Source: JANXLO01 sp043762265 (GTDB lineage: Bacteria; Armatimonadota; Chthonomonadetes; Chthonomonadales; Chthonomonadaceae). From it: a stretch of 64,000 nt of DNA. Every line of letters starts with the position of its first letter. Position 1 is the first letter of the stretch. A program made the translations under genes and the position numbers. The DNA lies in assembly GCA_043762265.1 (NCBI GenBank), contig JAYUMV010000239.1, positions 1-64,000 on the forward strand, in the 5' to 3' direction. This document shows, one piece after another, positions 33,645 to 42,369 of the stretch. Under the pieces are notes generated by a model. That model was not told the origin of the DNA and did not search any database. It worked only from the letters and a program-made list of their open reading frames with translations.

Positions 33645-36600
33645 TCACGCAGATTCATTTTTCGACTGCAATGCCAACGAGATCGCGGCTTCGAGAGGCA
33701 GGCTTCTTCCTCTCTTCAGGCCGTCGAGGAAGCGAGGATCGGTGGCTACAGGGAGAAATGCGTCGTCAAATAGTTCCGCCTCTAGGGAGGACTTCTCTGA
33801 CTGCATCTTGTGTCGGAGAGCCTGGGCAGCGCCCATCAGGACGCCAGCACGTTCAGGAATTTCGGTCAGGACGGCATGGAGGGCGAAGCCCTCAAGGGCA
33901 TGGGCCTGACCGAAACGACTGCCCACCGCCCTGTGGAGCTGCAGACTCTCCGTGAAGCAGCGAGAAGAGGCAGTATAGTCTTGTAGAGACAGATAGTTCT
34001 CCCCGAGGTTTACCAGACTTATGCCGGTAGCGTACCGATCCTCCAGTTCCCGCGCGATCATAAGCGCCTCCTCATGTACCTTTATGGCCTCCGCATACTC
34101 CTCCCGATAGTGCGCTAACGCGCCCAGATTGTTCAGAGTAGACCAGATAGCCCCACGGTCACCGATCTGTTTGCGTAGATTGAGCGCTTCCTGGAGATTG
34201 ACCTGGGACGCCTCGAAATCTCCCATAGATGTCTGGAGAGAGCCTATGTTATTCAGGCCCGTGGCGATGCGCCAGGTTATTCCCAGTTCCCGGAGGATGG
34301 CCAATCCCGCTTCATAGTAACGCAGGGCCTCCTTCAACTTGCCCTGTTCGCTGTAGTAAGTGCCTATATTGCTCAGCGTCAGGCCGATCCCTTCCAAGTT
34401 TCCTGCCTGCCGAAAATAGAGCAGCGCCTGCTCCTGGTGCGCCAGGGCCTGTGGATAGGCGCTTTCAGATTTCGCCAGTCCCGCAGCCGTCACGTAAGCA
34501 CGGGCCAATACCTGCGGATCGAGGCCCGGTGCTGCGCGCTCTAGAAGCTGTTTTGTGAACTGTCGGTCTTCCCGGGTGCTGCCGCGCATATCCCAAAATC
34601 TCCAGAGCGATCCCACGATTCGCAGGCCGATTTCAGTCGGAGAGGGAGAGAGATCGGCGGTCGGCGCCTCGATACACCAGGTTAGCGCTGCCGTCAGGTT
34701 GGCGTGATCCTCCTCCAGTCGCTTCAGCAGGTCGCCCAGTTCAGGGCCGTTCAGACGAGGTGCGATCTCTTCCACCAGTTTCATCAGGCATAAAGCATGT
34801 GTATACTGTATCCGCTCCTGTTCCCAAGGCGGCAACTGCTCCCAGGCAAACTCCCGCAGCGTCTCCAGCATGCGAAAGCGCATCGCTCCGCTACGCTCTT
34901 CGGCGATCAAGAGCGATTCCGAGACCAGCCTCTCCAGCAGATCGAACGCACTCCATCGGGCCGGTTCCAGCAGTACACTTCTCGACCCGTCTTCTTCGTC
35001 CCTCGGCAGGCACACCTCTGCCGCTTCCTTGGCATCCCAACCGCCCTGAAAGACTGCCAACCGCGCAAAGAAACGCCGTGTTTCCGGGGAAAGCATCTGT
35101 ACGCTCCAGGCGATGGCGGTGCGGAGTGAGCGATGGCGGGCGTCTTTATCGGCGCGTGGATTGACAAGCAGTTCGAGGCGCGGCACCAGGCGGTCGCTCA
35201 TCTGCGCCGGGGTCATGGTGCGGATGCGCGCTGCTGCCAGTTCAATAGCCAGGGGAATGCCTTCTAAATACCGGCACAAGGTTGCGATGGCTTCGGCATT
35301 ACGAGGGGTGAGTTGAAAGTCGGGGCGTACCGCCTGTGCCCTATCGAGAAATAGGCGAACGGAAGCGAACGTCGTCAGGGCTTCGGGAGTCGTCTCTCTC
35401 GTCGGCGTCGCCAGGGGAGCCAACGGAAACTCTTGCTCCCCCGCGATCCCGAGTACACGGCGAGAAGTCACTGCGAGCGTCAGAGACGGGACCGCTGCGA
35501 GCAGCGTCTGCACCAGCGAAGCTCCCTGCTCGACAAGATGTTCGAAATTGTCCAGAATGAGCAGAGAGGGAGCCGCCGAGAGCGCCGCGATCACCTGATT
35601 CAGGGGCGCGATGCCTCCCTGCGCAGGCAGGCGCAGGGTCTGCCGAAGGGCATCCGGCAACTGGCCGATATCCAGCAGGTTGCCCAGATAGACGAAGCGA
35701 ACGCCGCCTGCAAACTGCGCCTGCAGTAAGGCCGCCGTCTCGATGATCAGGCGAGTCTTGCCATTGCCGCCCGGCCCGGTAAGCGTTATGAGACGATTTG
35801 TCTGCAAAAGGGCTGCAACGCGTGCTTGCTCCCGCTCTCTGCCGAAAAAACGCGTGAGACGCACGGGCAGTTCGACAGGGAGCGAAGGTATGGGAACGGT
35901 AGGCACGACCGGAGTAGGCGGCGCAAGCGTGGGAGCGTCGGCGGTAACGCCAACCCGCAATGCGGCTCCATGCCCCAATCGGTCACGTACCTGCTGAATA
36001 AAATTTCTTGCTGCCGCCGTCGGTTTGGCGTCGAACTGCTCCCGCAGGGTCTGTTCCAGGGTCGCGTACTGGCGAAGCGCAGCAGAGGGTTGTCCGACCG
36101 CAACGAAAAGACGGATGAGATCGAAGTGCGCCTCTTCGTTCCAGGCATCGGCCTGAAGCGCACGCTGGGCATAGGCGATCGCTTGATCGAAATCCCGCTC
36201 ATGGGCCAGCCTCCGAATCAGTCTCCGCAGGGCCTCCTGATGCAAGGAAGCAAGCCGCTCGCGCTCCGCAGCGATCCAATCGGCATCATAGCCCGGCAGC
36301 AGGTCGCCACGATAGAGGTCGACAGCCTGCGCCAGGAGTCGGATCTGTTCGGGTCGCTCTGACGCCCTGCCCGCCTGCGCCAACCCCTGTTCGAACTCTG
36401 CGGTATCGATCAGGAACGCTTCCGGATGCAGGCGCACCAGGAACCGGTCCGCTTCAATCAGCGGTGGCGCTGCTTGACCAGGCGCTTGAAACTGCCGTCG
36501 CAGAGCCGCCAACTCTACCCGTAGTCGGTTGCGCGCGGCCTCCGGGTCCTCGTCGGGCCAGAGCCGCAGCAGCAACTCTTCACGCGGCAACGTGCAATGG

Positions 36601-36725
36601 GGATGGAGCGCCAGGGCTGCCAGCATCTCGCCACCCTTGCGGGTACGAAAGCGATCTACCATCTGCTCGCCCTGTCGGGCGATAAAACCACCCAGTAGTT
36701 GAATTCTCCAGCGCTCCGTGAGCAT
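33645..36725 (-). CDS. BTAD-NB-ARC-TPR (AfsR/SARP-like STAND) regulator
   Basis: 1026 aa. Winged helix from WRIQLLGGFIARQG, then BTAD (DLLPGYDADWIAAERERLASL, EEAHFDLIRLFVAVGQPSAAL). NB-ARC with P-loop TGPGGNGKTRL (about 315) and Walker B LLILDNFEH (about 392). C-terminal TPR array with clear units (LSNIGTYYSEQGKLKEALRYY, LNNIGSLQTSMGDFEASQVNL). The start lies right before the first strand, as in the regulator at 6057. It is followed 136 nt later on the same strand by a lipoprotein gene whose promoter has SARP-type repeats. Sensed signal unknown. Confidence 0.92.
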   Translation of the reverse strand: MLTERWRIQLLGGFIARQGEQMVDRFRTRKGGEMLAALALHPHCTLPREELLLRLWPDEDPEAARNRLRVELAALRRQFQAPGQAAPPLIEADRFLVRLHPEAFLIDTAEFEQGLAQAGRASERPEQIRLLAQAVDLYRGDLLPGYDADWIAAERERLASLHQEALRRLIRRLAHERDFDQAIAYAQRALQADAWNEEAHFDLIRLFVAVGQPSAALRQYATLEQTLREQFDAKPTAAARNFIQQVRDRLGHGAALRVGVTADAPTLAPPTPVVPTVPIPSLPVELPVRLTRFFGREREQARVAALLQTNRLITLTGPGGNGKTRLIIETAALLQAQFAGGVRFVYLGNLLDIGQLPDALRQTLRLPAQGGIAPLNQVIAALSAAPSLLILDNFEHLVEQGASLVQTLLAAVPSLTLAVTSRRVLGIAGEQEFPLAPLATPTRETTPEALTTFASVRLFLDRAQAVRPDFQLTPRNAEAIATLCRYLEGIPLAIELAAARIRTMTPAQMSDRLVPRLELLVNPRADKDARHRSLRTAIAWSVQMLSPETRRFFARLAVFQGGWDAKEAAEVCLPRDEEDGSRSVLLEPARWSAFDLLERLVSESLLIAEERSGAMRFRMLETLREFAWEQLPPWEQERIQYTHALCLMKLVEEIAPRLNGPELGDLLKRLEEDHANLTAALTWCIEAPTADLSPSPTEIGLRIVGSLWRFWDMRGSTREDRQFTKQLLERAAPGLDPQVLARAYVTAAGLAKSESAYPQALAHQEQALLYFRQAGNLEGIGLTLSNIGTYYSEQGKLKEALRYYEAGLAILRELGITWRIATGLNNIGSLQTSMGDFEASQVNLQEALNLRKQIGDRGAIWSTLNNLGALAHYREEYAEAIKVHEEALMIARELEDRYATGISLVNLGENYLSLQDYTASSRCFTESLQLHRAVGSRFGQAHALEGFALHAVLTEIPERAGVLMGAAQALRHKMQSEKSSLEAELFDDAFLPVATDPRFLDGLKRGRSLPLEAAISLALQSKNESA

Positions 36726-36761
36726 AGATCTGTCCTGAACTCCTCAAACTGCGTAGACTCT

Positions 36762-36767
36762 ATTATA
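36762..36767 (-). promoter_or_regulatory. Probable -10 of the third BTAD regulator
   Basis: TATAAT on the minus strand, with a predicted transcript start about 30 nt before the ATG at 36725. The -35 (TTCTAC at 19 nt) is poor. The 36726-36932 gap is otherwise unremarkable and holds divergent promoters. Confidence 0.4.
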
Positions 36768-36932
36768 CCGCTCGCTTCTAATTGCGGTAGAATAGAGGGG
36801 ATAGAAACATCGCCACGTCGCAAAAAACGCAAGATCGACGGACCAGGGCAGGATTCACTCCCCTAAGAGACGAAAAGAGAACGGAATCCGTTCCACGACG
36901 CACGACTATTATGCAAGGAGTTGCACTCACCG

Positions 36933-38093
36933 ATGAAGATACACGAATACCAGGCGAAAGAGGTCCTGGCGAAGTACGGCATCGCGGTTCCTAAGAACGC
37001 AGGTATCGCCACCACGCCGCAGGAGGTTCGCGCCGCCGTCGAAGCGCTTGGGGGACGCGGAGTTATCAAAGCCCAGGTCCACTCCGGCGGACGCGGCAAG
37101 GCAGGCGGGATCAAGGTCGCGAACTCCCCGGAAGAGGCGGTAGAGATCGCCGAAAAGATGCTGGGAATGCTGCTGAAAACGCACCAGGTTCCGGAAGGCA
37201 TCGTCATCGAGAAAGTGCTGATCGAAGAGCCGATCCAGATCGAAAAAGAGTACTACCTCGGTATTGTACCCGACCGCGATACGCAGCGCGATGTGCTCAT
37301 CGTCAGCGCGAAAGGCGGCATGGATATCGAAGCCGTTGCGGAAGAGGACCCGGACGCGATTGCCCATCTCTTTGTCGATCCGCTGGAAGGCATCTGCGAC
37401 TTCCAACTGCGCCAGGTCTGCTACGACGCCAAACTGGACCCTGCTATCATCAATAAGGCGATGGTCTTCTTGCGCCAACTCTACACGGCTTACGTCGCGT
37501 CCGATGGATCGCTCGCCGAGATCAACCCGCTCGCCGTTACGGCGGATGGGCGCGTACTTGCGGCAGACGCCAAGTTCCAGGTGGACGACAGCGCCCTATT
37601 CCGACATCCGGAATTTGCCGCCTACGCCGACTCTAGTGCGGAAGATCCCATCGAAGCCGAAGCCCAGAAGGACGACATCGCCTATGTGCGTCTCGGAGGC
37701 GACATCGGCATCATCTGCAATGGAGCCGGACTCACCATGACGACCATGGACGAGGTCAAGCGCGCCGGTGGCGAAGCCGCCGACTTCCTGGACGTGGGCG
37801 GTGGCGCACAGGCCGACCGTGTGCGCAAGTGCCTCGGGATCGTGCTCTCCGACACGAATGTGAAGGGCGTGCTCACCAATATCTTCGGCGGCATCACCCG
37901 GTGCGACGAAGTGGCCAAAGGCGTCATCGCCGCCACGCAGGTCATGGACATCAAGGTGCCGATCGTCGTGCGCCTCGCCGGCACGCGCGCCGAAGAGGGG
38001 GCGGCCATTCTAGCGCAGTCCAACCTGATCCCGGCCACCACCATGCAGGAGGCTGCCGCCAAGATCGTCGCCCTGGTCAAAGCAGCGGCCTGA
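36933..38093 (+). CDS. sucC: Succinate-CoA ligase (ADP-forming) subunit beta
   Basis: 386 aa, the normal length. It forms succinyl-phosphate chemistry with the alpha subunit in the TCA cycle, converting succinyl-CoA to succinate with ATP formation. Features: MKIHEYQAKEVLAKYGI at the start, ATP-grasp motif VHSGGRGKAGG, NPLAVTADG, GAGLTMTTMDEVKRAGG and NIFGGITRCDEVAKGV. The start at 36933 has AAGGAG upstream; a TTG at 36921 is less likely. The alpha subunit gene sucD, usually directly downstream, is absent; an unrelated small gene follows instead. Confidence 0.96.
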   Translation: MKIHEYQAKEVLAKYGIAVPKNAGIATTPQEVRAAVEALGGRGVIKAQVHSGGRGKAGGIKVANSPEEAVEIAEKMLGMLLKTHQVPEGIVIEKVLIEEPIQIEKEYYLGIVPDRDTQRDVLIVSAKGGMDIEAVAEEDPDAIAHLFVDPLEGICDFQLRQVCYDAKLDPAIINKAMVFLRQLYTAYVASDGSLAEINPLAVTADGRVLAADAKFQVDDSALFRHPEFAAYADSSAEDPIEAEAQKDDIAYVRLGGDIGIICNGAGLTMTTMDEVKRAGGEAADFLDVGGGAQADRVRKCLGIVLSDTNVKGVLTNIFGGITRCDEVAKGVIAATQVMDIKVPIVVRLAGTRAEEGAAILAQSNLIPATTMQEAAAKIVALVKAAA

Positions 38094-38131
38094 CCGCATC
38101 CGACATACTGCTGAGAAAGGTCCGGCTTCGC

Positions 38132-38758
38132 GTGGAAGACCAACTCGATCCTCTCCAAAAGGTAGAAGTCGCGCTGTTGCGCGCCGAATACCAAAAGCGT
38201 TTCCAGGGGACCATCCAATACCTCAAGGAGAGGGTCGGGGAGGGGATCGAGTACCGCAATACGGTCGTGCGCGTGGTGGTCTCGGAAACCGGGGTTTACT
38301 ACGAACTCAACGATCTGCCGGAAGAGTTCTTCGGAGCGGTCGGGGAAGACCTGGTGCGACGATTTGTCGCGCCTACGGAGGCGATCACCCTGCTCACCCG
38401 CGCGGTAGAGGCTTCAAACTGCGTCACGGCGGAAAATACCCGGCAACTCTCCATTCTGGTCCTCTACACGCGGCGCGGCATCGTGGATCGAAAGAACTGC
38501 TTTCTCTTCGACTATGCCCCGCACGAATCGATGCAGAAGGCCCCCCGAATCATCGGGAAGTTTCAGCCTGATGTCATGCCATTGTTCTTTAAAGTCAAAA
38601 TGGATGCGGACTTCGCCGAGGAGACGCTGGGCTTCCAAGGTGGGATCGTCTTCTGCATGGCGAATGCCGGGGACCGCCATCTGCTGATCCAGGTCCATCC
38701 TATCGACGGTCAGGTCACGGATCTTGGGGCGCTGCCGATCTCCGAGACGCTGCACTGA
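38132..38758 (+). CDS. Hypothetical protein downstream of sucC
   Basis: 208 aa from GTG 38132, which has GAGAAAGG upstream; the frame is open further back but overlaps sucC in another frame and is not credible there. Sequence blocks: LDPLQKVEVALLRAEYQKRF, VVRVVVSETGVYYELNDLPEE and LSILVLYTRRGIVDRKNC. No signal peptide or motif I recognise. It is probably co-transcribed with sucC (38 nt gap). Function unknown. Confidence 0.72.
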   Translation: MEDQLDPLQKVEVALLRAEYQKRFQGTIQYLKERVGEGIEYRNTVVRVVVSETGVYYELNDLPEEFFGAVGEDLVRRFVAPTEAITLLTRAVEASNCVTAENTRQLSILVLYTRRGIVDRKNCFLFDYAPHESMQKAPRIIGKFQPDVMPLFFKVKMDADFAEETLGFQGGIVFCMANAGDRHLLIQVHPIDGQVTDLGALPISETLH

Positions 38759-38783
38759 TGCCTTCCGCCGCCACAAATTCTTC

Positions 38784-38812
38784 TTGATTTCGCCTCCTCC
38801 GCCTGATATAAT
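38784..38812 (+). promoter_or_regulatory. Sigma-70-type promoter with a long leader before the ECF sigma gene
   Basis: TTGATT (38784) and TATAAT (38807) are separated by 17 nt. Transcription would begin near 38819, leaving about 345 nt before the sigma gene at 39163. I see no protein-coding signal in the 38759-39162 gap; an open frame from 38838 has no ribosome site. Confidence 0.65.
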
Positions 38813-39162
38813 AGAGAGTGATAGTTGCAGATATTGAGTGCGAGTAATTCGGGTGCCAGGTAAGGAATGTGAAACCGAATCGTGGGTTGCAGCGTCTATA
38901 AGATCACCTGTAGATCGAACGCGAATTTCCGAACACACCCGGATCGAGCCGCCGATCTCCCGTACCCCCCGCATCCCGTGCCCGGAAGCGTGGAAGTGGC
39001 AGACCGACCGTCACATTCGCGCTCGGTTTGCGTTTCTAAAGATAACTCTTAAGACCAGTGTGCGAGGGCGCACCCTGGAAACCGGAGAGCCCTCTTCGGG
39101 AGGCGACTCACGAGGCAGGACATCCGTTGATTCATATATTCTCCGCAAGAGGGAGGCGGGTT

Positions 39163-39813
39163 ATGAACTCTGTAAACGTGAATGAAGCGGCGTTGGAAAA
39201 TCCGAGGGACCACGCCGAGTTTGAAAGGCTGCTGGAGCGTACGCAGCGCCAGGCCTATAATATCGCCTATCGAATGACCGGCAACCGAGACGATGCCGAA
39301 GACCTGACCCAGGAAGCCTACCTTCGCGCCTACCGTTCCTTCGGAACTTACAATCGGCAACTGCCGTTTGAGAGCTGGTTCTTCCGCATCCTGTCGAACC
39401 TTTTTATCGACCTGATGCGGCGCAAGCCCAAACAGAAACCGCTGTCGCTGGATCAGCCAGTGGGCGACGACGAGGGCGACGACAACCTGCTCCTGCAAAT
39501 CGCGGACGACAATGCCAACCCGGAACGCAACCTGATGGACACCGTCATGGACGAGCGGCTGCAGGTGGCCCTGGCCGCGCTGCCGGACGCATTCCGCACG
39601 GCCGTGATGCTGTGCGATGTCGAAGGTAAGTCGTATGAAGAGATCGCTCAGACGATGGGCTCTTCGATCGGAACGGTGCGTTCGCGCATTCACCGGGGCC
39701 GGACGATGCTCCGCCGCCTGATGAACAGTCCGATCAAACCGGCCAAATCGGAGGAACGGACACGCGGCCAGCAACTGCCGCCCCTGTTCACCGCCGCTGC
39801 CCAACCTGCATAA
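39163..39813 (+). CDS. ECF-type RNA polymerase sigma factor
   Basis: 216 aa. Region 2 is visible as ARQAYNIAYRMTGNRDDAEDLTQEAYLRAYR followed by FRILSNLFIDLMRR, and region 4 as LPDAFRTAVMLCDVEGKSYEEIAQTMGSSIGTVRSRIHRGR. An acidic linker separates them. GAGGGAGG precedes the ATG at 39163; the upstream open frame is untranslated leader. No anti-sigma factor gene adjoins; a terminator and then tatD follow. The regulon is unknown. Confidence 0.95.
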   Translation: MNSVNVNEAALENPRDHAEFERLLERTQRQAYNIAYRMTGNRDDAEDLTQEAYLRAYRSFGTYNRQLPFESWFFRILSNLFIDLMRRKPKQKPLSLDQPVGDDEGDDNLLLQIADDNANPERNLMDTVMDERLQVALAALPDAFRTAVMLCDVEGKSYEEIAQTMGSSIGTVRSRIHRGRTMLRRLMNSPIKPAKSEERTRGQQLPPLFTAAAQPA

Positions 39814-39836
39814 AGGCGTCGTGTGCCCACAGTTCC

Positions 39837-39870
39837 GAGCGTTCCCGTCCCCAGACGGGAACGCTCTTTT
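39837..39870 (+). terminator. Rho-independent terminator of the sigma factor gene
   Basis: GAGCGTTCCCGTC and GACGGGAACGCTC form a perfect 13-bp stem around a 4-nt loop, then TTTTGT. Confidence 0.94.
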
Positions 39871-39939
39871 GTCGGGATCTTTTTCCGTACCCAGGATCCC
39901 TTCCCATTCCCCCAGGACGTAAAAGAGGAAATCAGAAGC

Positions 39940-40716
39940 ATGTTGATCGATACCCATTGCCATTTCAACCACGCCCGGTTTGCCGAAGATATGCCGGAGT
40001 GCATCGCGCGGGCGCACGAGGCGGGTGTGACGCAGATGATCGTGATAGGGACTGATCGAGAGAGCAGTGAACAGGCGGTCGCGATCGCTGAGGAGTGGGG
40101 ACACGGGATTTTCGCCACCATTGGTGTCCATCCACACGACTCCCGGCACTGGGATGCCGCGACCGAAGCACGGTTTCGTACGCTCGCCGACCATCCCAAA
40201 GTCGTCGCAATCGGCGAGATCGGGCTGGACTACCACTATGACTTCTCGCCTCGGGAGGCCCAGTTCGAAGCGTTCCGAGCCCAGATGCGACTGGCGCGGC
40301 AGGCGGAACTTCCGGTGGTCATTCACTGCCGTGAGGCGTATGCCGACACGCTGCAGCTCTTAGGAGAAGAAGGGGCGGACGAAACGAGAGGCGTGATGCA
40401 CTGCTGGGCGGGCACGGTCGAGGAGGCGCAGCAGACGGTCGCGCTGGGCCTGGTGCTCGGTTTCGGCGGCACGCTGACGTTCAAAAATGCGGAGGAGATC
40501 CGACAGGCGGCGCAGACCGCGCCTCTGGAGACGCTCCTGATCGAGACCGACGCGCCCTTTCTGGCCCCCATGCCCCACCGAGGCAAACGCAACGAACCGG
40601 CCTATGTCCGCTTCGTCGCCGAGCGCCTCGCGGAACTCCGGGGCATGACCCTCGAAGAGATCGCCCGCCTCACCACCGGCAACGCCCACCGTACCTTCCC
40701 ACGCCTCACGCTTTGA
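39940..40716 (+). CDS. TatD family metal-dependent deoxyribonuclease
   Basis: 258 aa, the usual size. TIM-barrel hydrolase with metal ligands in IDTHCHF (H6, H8), GEIGLDYHYDF, VIHCREA, MHCWAGT and LLIETDAPFLAP. TatD proteins are 3'-5' exonucleases / DNA repair hydrolases of the amidohydrolase superfamily. ATG 39940 is preferred over upstream starts because it opens on the first barrel strand, with AGAGGAA upstream. The previous terminator separates it from the sigma gene. Confidence 0.95.
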   Translation: MLIDTHCHFNHARFAEDMPECIARAHEAGVTQMIVIGTDRESSEQAVAIAEEWGHGIFATIGVHPHDSRHWDAATEARFRTLADHPKVVAIGEIGLDYHYDFSPREAQFEAFRAQMRLARQAELPVVIHCREAYADTLQLLGEEGADETRGVMHCWAGTVEEAQQTVALGLVLGFGGTLTFKNAEEIRQAAQTAPLETLLIETDAPFLAPMPHRGKRNEPAYVRFVAERLAELRGMTLEEIARLTTGNAHRTFPRLTL

Positions 40717-40720
40717 GGCG

Positions 40721-41767
40721 TTATTCGGTTTTCTTGCTTTCGGCAATGGTGTCGGCGATTCCGGCGACGTAGAGGACGATGGTGAAGGCGAAACTGGCGA
40801 TCAGCCCAGGTCCGATACCACCGTGTTTGTGGCTGCCGGAAAATCCCCACGGAGACCCGGCCAACAAGTAGATGCAGAGCGCATCCAGGACCAGGAAGAC
40901 CGCGCCCTTTACATAACTTCCGTAGAAGAACTGACCGGCGCCGGGCAGCAAGAGCGAAAGCAATACTGGTAACCGCGCATTCGGAGGCGTGGACGACTCC
41001 GGATCGTAGTTGGCCCAGTTCTCCTGCCGCATGAGCAGGTCAGCGTACTTCTTCTCGGCGGAGGAGCGTCTGGGATCGGCTTCCAGGGCACGTTTGTAGG
41101 CGGCAAGGGCCTCGTCGATACGCGCCACGCCCTGTAAGACATCGCCCAGCATCTCCAGCGCAGAGCCGTCTTTGGGCGACAGTTCCAGGGCTTCCCGGCA
41201 CTTCGCCTCTGCATCGACGAACTTCTCGCGCCTGCGCAGCATATTCGCATCGCGCAGCAGGCTCTCCGCCGCGCGCACCTCCTGCACTGAGGACTCACGG
41301 AACTCCGGCAGACTCTTGCCGGCGGTCGTGATCGAGACCTGCCGCTCGGCGTCTTTCTGCACTTTCAGTTGCGCCGCAAAGGCTGCCAGGGAATCGGCGG
41401 TGACGCGGTCGGAGCCCTTTTTGGGCGGCGTGGGAGCGAAGGGCTTGGGAGGAATGAGGGTCGGTTTCGGGAGCGCGGAAGGGGCGACATCCGCCGTGTG
41501 CGCGTTCGCATTCAGCAGGCGGCGCACCTCGTCGGGAGAGAGGCCGAGTTTGGTCATCTCAGCCTCGATACGACGGCGCTTTTCGGCATCGGAGATCTCA
41601 GGTTGGGCCGCTGGAGGAGTTACCAGGGATGGAATCGCCTGCGTAGGCTCCAGCGTGGGACGGGCCGACGGCGCAAAAGCCTCCGTCGGCTCAGCCGCGG
41701 GCCAGGCAGGCGGCGGCGAAAATGCCTGCGTCGGTTCGGGCGCGGAGGATCGGTTCGTCTCATCCAT
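40721..41767 (-). CDS. TPR membrane protein at the end of the nadD-rsfS operon
   Basis: 348 aa. The N-terminal about 100 residues are a low-complexity region with four repeats of the type EPTQAF/EPTEAF. Residues about 185-260 contain TPRs (DANMLRRREKFVDAEAKCREAL, EMLGDVLQGVARIDEALAAYK). Two to three hydrophobic segments follow (LPVLLSLLLPGAGQFFYG, GAVFLVLDALCIYLLAG, IASFAFTIVLYVAGIADTI). The protein therefore probably sits in the inner membrane with TPRs in the cytoplasm. It begins 38 nt after rsfS. Confidence 0.82.
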   Translation of the reverse strand: MDETNRSSAPEPTQAFSPPPAWPAAEPTEAFAPSARPTLEPTQAIPSLVTPPAAQPEISDAEKRRRIEAEMTKLGLSPDEVRRLLNANAHTADVAPSALPKPTLIPPKPFAPTPPKKGSDRVTADSLAAFAAQLKVQKDAERQVSITTAGKSLPEFRESSVQEVRAAESLLRDANMLRRREKFVDAEAKCREALELSPKDGSALEMLGDVLQGVARIDEALAAYKRALEADPRRSSAEKKYADLLMRQENWANYDPESSTPPNARLPVLLSLLLPGAGQFFYGSYVKGAVFLVLDALCIYLLAGSPWGFSGSHKHGGIGPGLIASFAFTIVLYVAGIADTIAESKKTE

Positions 41768-41805
41768 CAGCAGGGTCTCCCTCAGCGAAACGGTCGAAAC
41801 CAGCG

Positions 41806-42369
41806 TTACGGCGTCGGCGCCAGCGAAGAGGCGTCGAGTGTCGCGGGCTCAGGCACAAGGTTCAGTTCCACATGGGGAGCCTCGGACCAGAACTCTTCCA
41901 GCCGGAAGAAGGCGCGCTGCTCTTCCGCCATGACATGCGCGACGACATCGCCGAAATCGATCAGGATCCAGGTCGCTTCCTGGTAACCTTCCATCCGCAG
42001 TTTGCGATAGCCATTGTCCCGCATCTTCTCTTCCATACGGTCGGCGATACCGCGAATCTGGATGGAAGACTTGCCGGTGCAGATCACGAAGAAGTCTGCG
42101 ATGATCGTCAGGCCACGCAGGTCGAGCGCGAGAATGTCGGTGGCTTTGACCGCATCGGCGGCCTTCACGATGATCGCCAGACGCTCTTCGGTATCGAGAT
42201 CCTGCAGGGTCGCGACGGGCTCTTCTTCCTCCAGCTCCTCGTCCTCTAGCTCTTCGTCGATCTCGTCGTTGATCTCATCTTCGTCCAACTCGGTGAGGTC
42301 CAACTCGTCCTCTTCCAGTTCCGTTGCGTCGTTGAGGGGCGACGTTGTTTGTTCAGTCGAATTCGTCAC
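41806..42369 (-). CDS. rsfS: Ribosomal silencing factor RsfS with acidic extension
   Basis: 187 aa. The C-terminal about 110 residues are RsfS/Iojap: DLRGLTIIADFFVICTGKSS, QIRGIADRMEEKM, GYQEATWILIDFGDVVAHVM and FFRLEEFW. RsfS binds ribosomal protein uL14 and blocks subunit joining in starvation. An unusual N-terminal stretch of about 55 residues is made almost only of Glu, Asp, Leu and Ile. It starts with GTG inside a GTGA overlap with the nadD stop, so translation is coupled. Confidence 0.93.
   Translation of the reverse strand: MTNSTEQTTSPLNDATELEEDELDLTELDEDEINDEIDEELEDEELEEEEPVATLQDLDTEERLAIIVKAADAVKATDILALDLRGLTIIADFFVICTGKSSIQIRGIADRMEEKMRDNGYRKLRMEGYQEATWILIDFGDVVAHVMAEEQRAFFRLEEFWSEAPHVELNLVPEPATLDASSLAPTP

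Noticed and set aside
6057..36725. Antibiotic biosynthetic cluster suggested by SARP-like regulators
   Set aside because: No polyketide, peptide synthetase, terpene or tailoring enzymes lie near any of the three regulators.
38838..39185. 115-aa open frame in the sigma leader
   Set aside because: No ribosome site, overlaps the true sigma start, and the sequence is basic and low in structure.
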